Source: an uncultured Ruminococcus sp. (GTDB lineage Bacteria > Bacillota > Clostridia > Lachnospirales > Lachnospiraceae). From it: 13,446 bases of DNA. The stretch is taken from NCBI GenBank assembly GCA_934359255.1, contig CAKRLG010000036.1, forward strand, positions 1-13,446, in the 5' to 3' direction. Below are positions 13,372 through 13,446 of the stretch, in pieces (position 1 is the stretch's first letter; each line of letters starts with the position of its first letter). Both the position numbers and the translations under genes were made by a program. Below the pieces are notes generated by a model. That model was given only the letters and a program-made list of their open reading frames with translations, had not been told where the DNA came from and searched no databases.

Positions 13372-13446
13372 TTCCCCACACAACCTCCTCTCCCCGCCGC
13401 CAACACTCAGAAAGTCCGCACTTACCCGATAAGGACAGACAGCCTT
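13372..13446. repeat. Second copy of the tandem repeat and left arm of element C, cut by the window end
   Basis: The segment repeats 13097-13172 with one 1-nt length difference and ends inside the left half of a third hairpin (arm from about 13409). The matching right arm would lie some 120 nt beyond the window. Relative to copy one, the stem bases at several positions differ (for instance GTCCGCAC in place of GTTCACGC), so compensating changes are predicted in the unseen arm. Confidence 0.82.

Noticed and set aside
13097..13446. CRISPR array
   Set aside because: The repeat is over 70 nt with a 275-nt period and only two copies are visible; there are no short spacers and no cas genes.

Overview
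The window looks like part of a Lachnospiraceae-type (Clostridia, Firmicutes) gut chromosome. This rests on the protein families (a lysyl-tRNA synthetase with a fused C-terminal tRNA-binding domain, a DUF6145-like small protein beside dusB, TnpV of clostridial transposons), on strong AGGAGG ribosome binding sites and on textbook sigma-A promoters. I could not run a database search, so genus is not assigned. Every convincing gene lies on the minus strand.

From right to left, the direction of transcription, the layout is as follows. At 12680-13446 there is a gene-free, C-rich stretch with two very long imperfect palindromes and the start of a third. At 11593-12579 a secreted cell-wall hydrolase has its own consensus promoter followed by four helically phased GTAAC-type half-sites. 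At 9891-11279 an NfeD/SPFH membrane pair has its own promoter and ends in a long hairpin. At 5179-9721 a run of patatin-like lipase, argF, birA, a DUF6145-like gene and dusB is tightly packed from argF onward, with gaps of 3 and 8 nt and one 4-nt overlap. At 2222-4838 greA and lysS share a perfect-consensus promoter with a leader of about 208 nt and end in an intrinsic terminator. At 1-1976 there is an accessory module: two tandem paralogous small HTH-type proteins, TnpV, a small unknown protein and a serine recombinase, with a further gene just starting at the window edge. It is part of a mobile element abutting lysS.

The core genes are housekeeping: tRNA charging and modification, transcript cleavage, biotin ligation, arginine synthesis and membrane or envelope maintenance. 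The two accessory or unexplained parts are the left end (the mobile module) and the right end. The right end is the best candidate for something undescribed. Element B (13135-13327) folds on itself over about 193 nt with a perfect 26-bp base stem. Its 5' part, with 38 nt of upstream sequence, recurs about 275 nt later and runs off the window, so this is a tandem array of large structured units. The unit matches no tRNA, rRNA, T-box, CRISPR or integron attC site that I can recognise.
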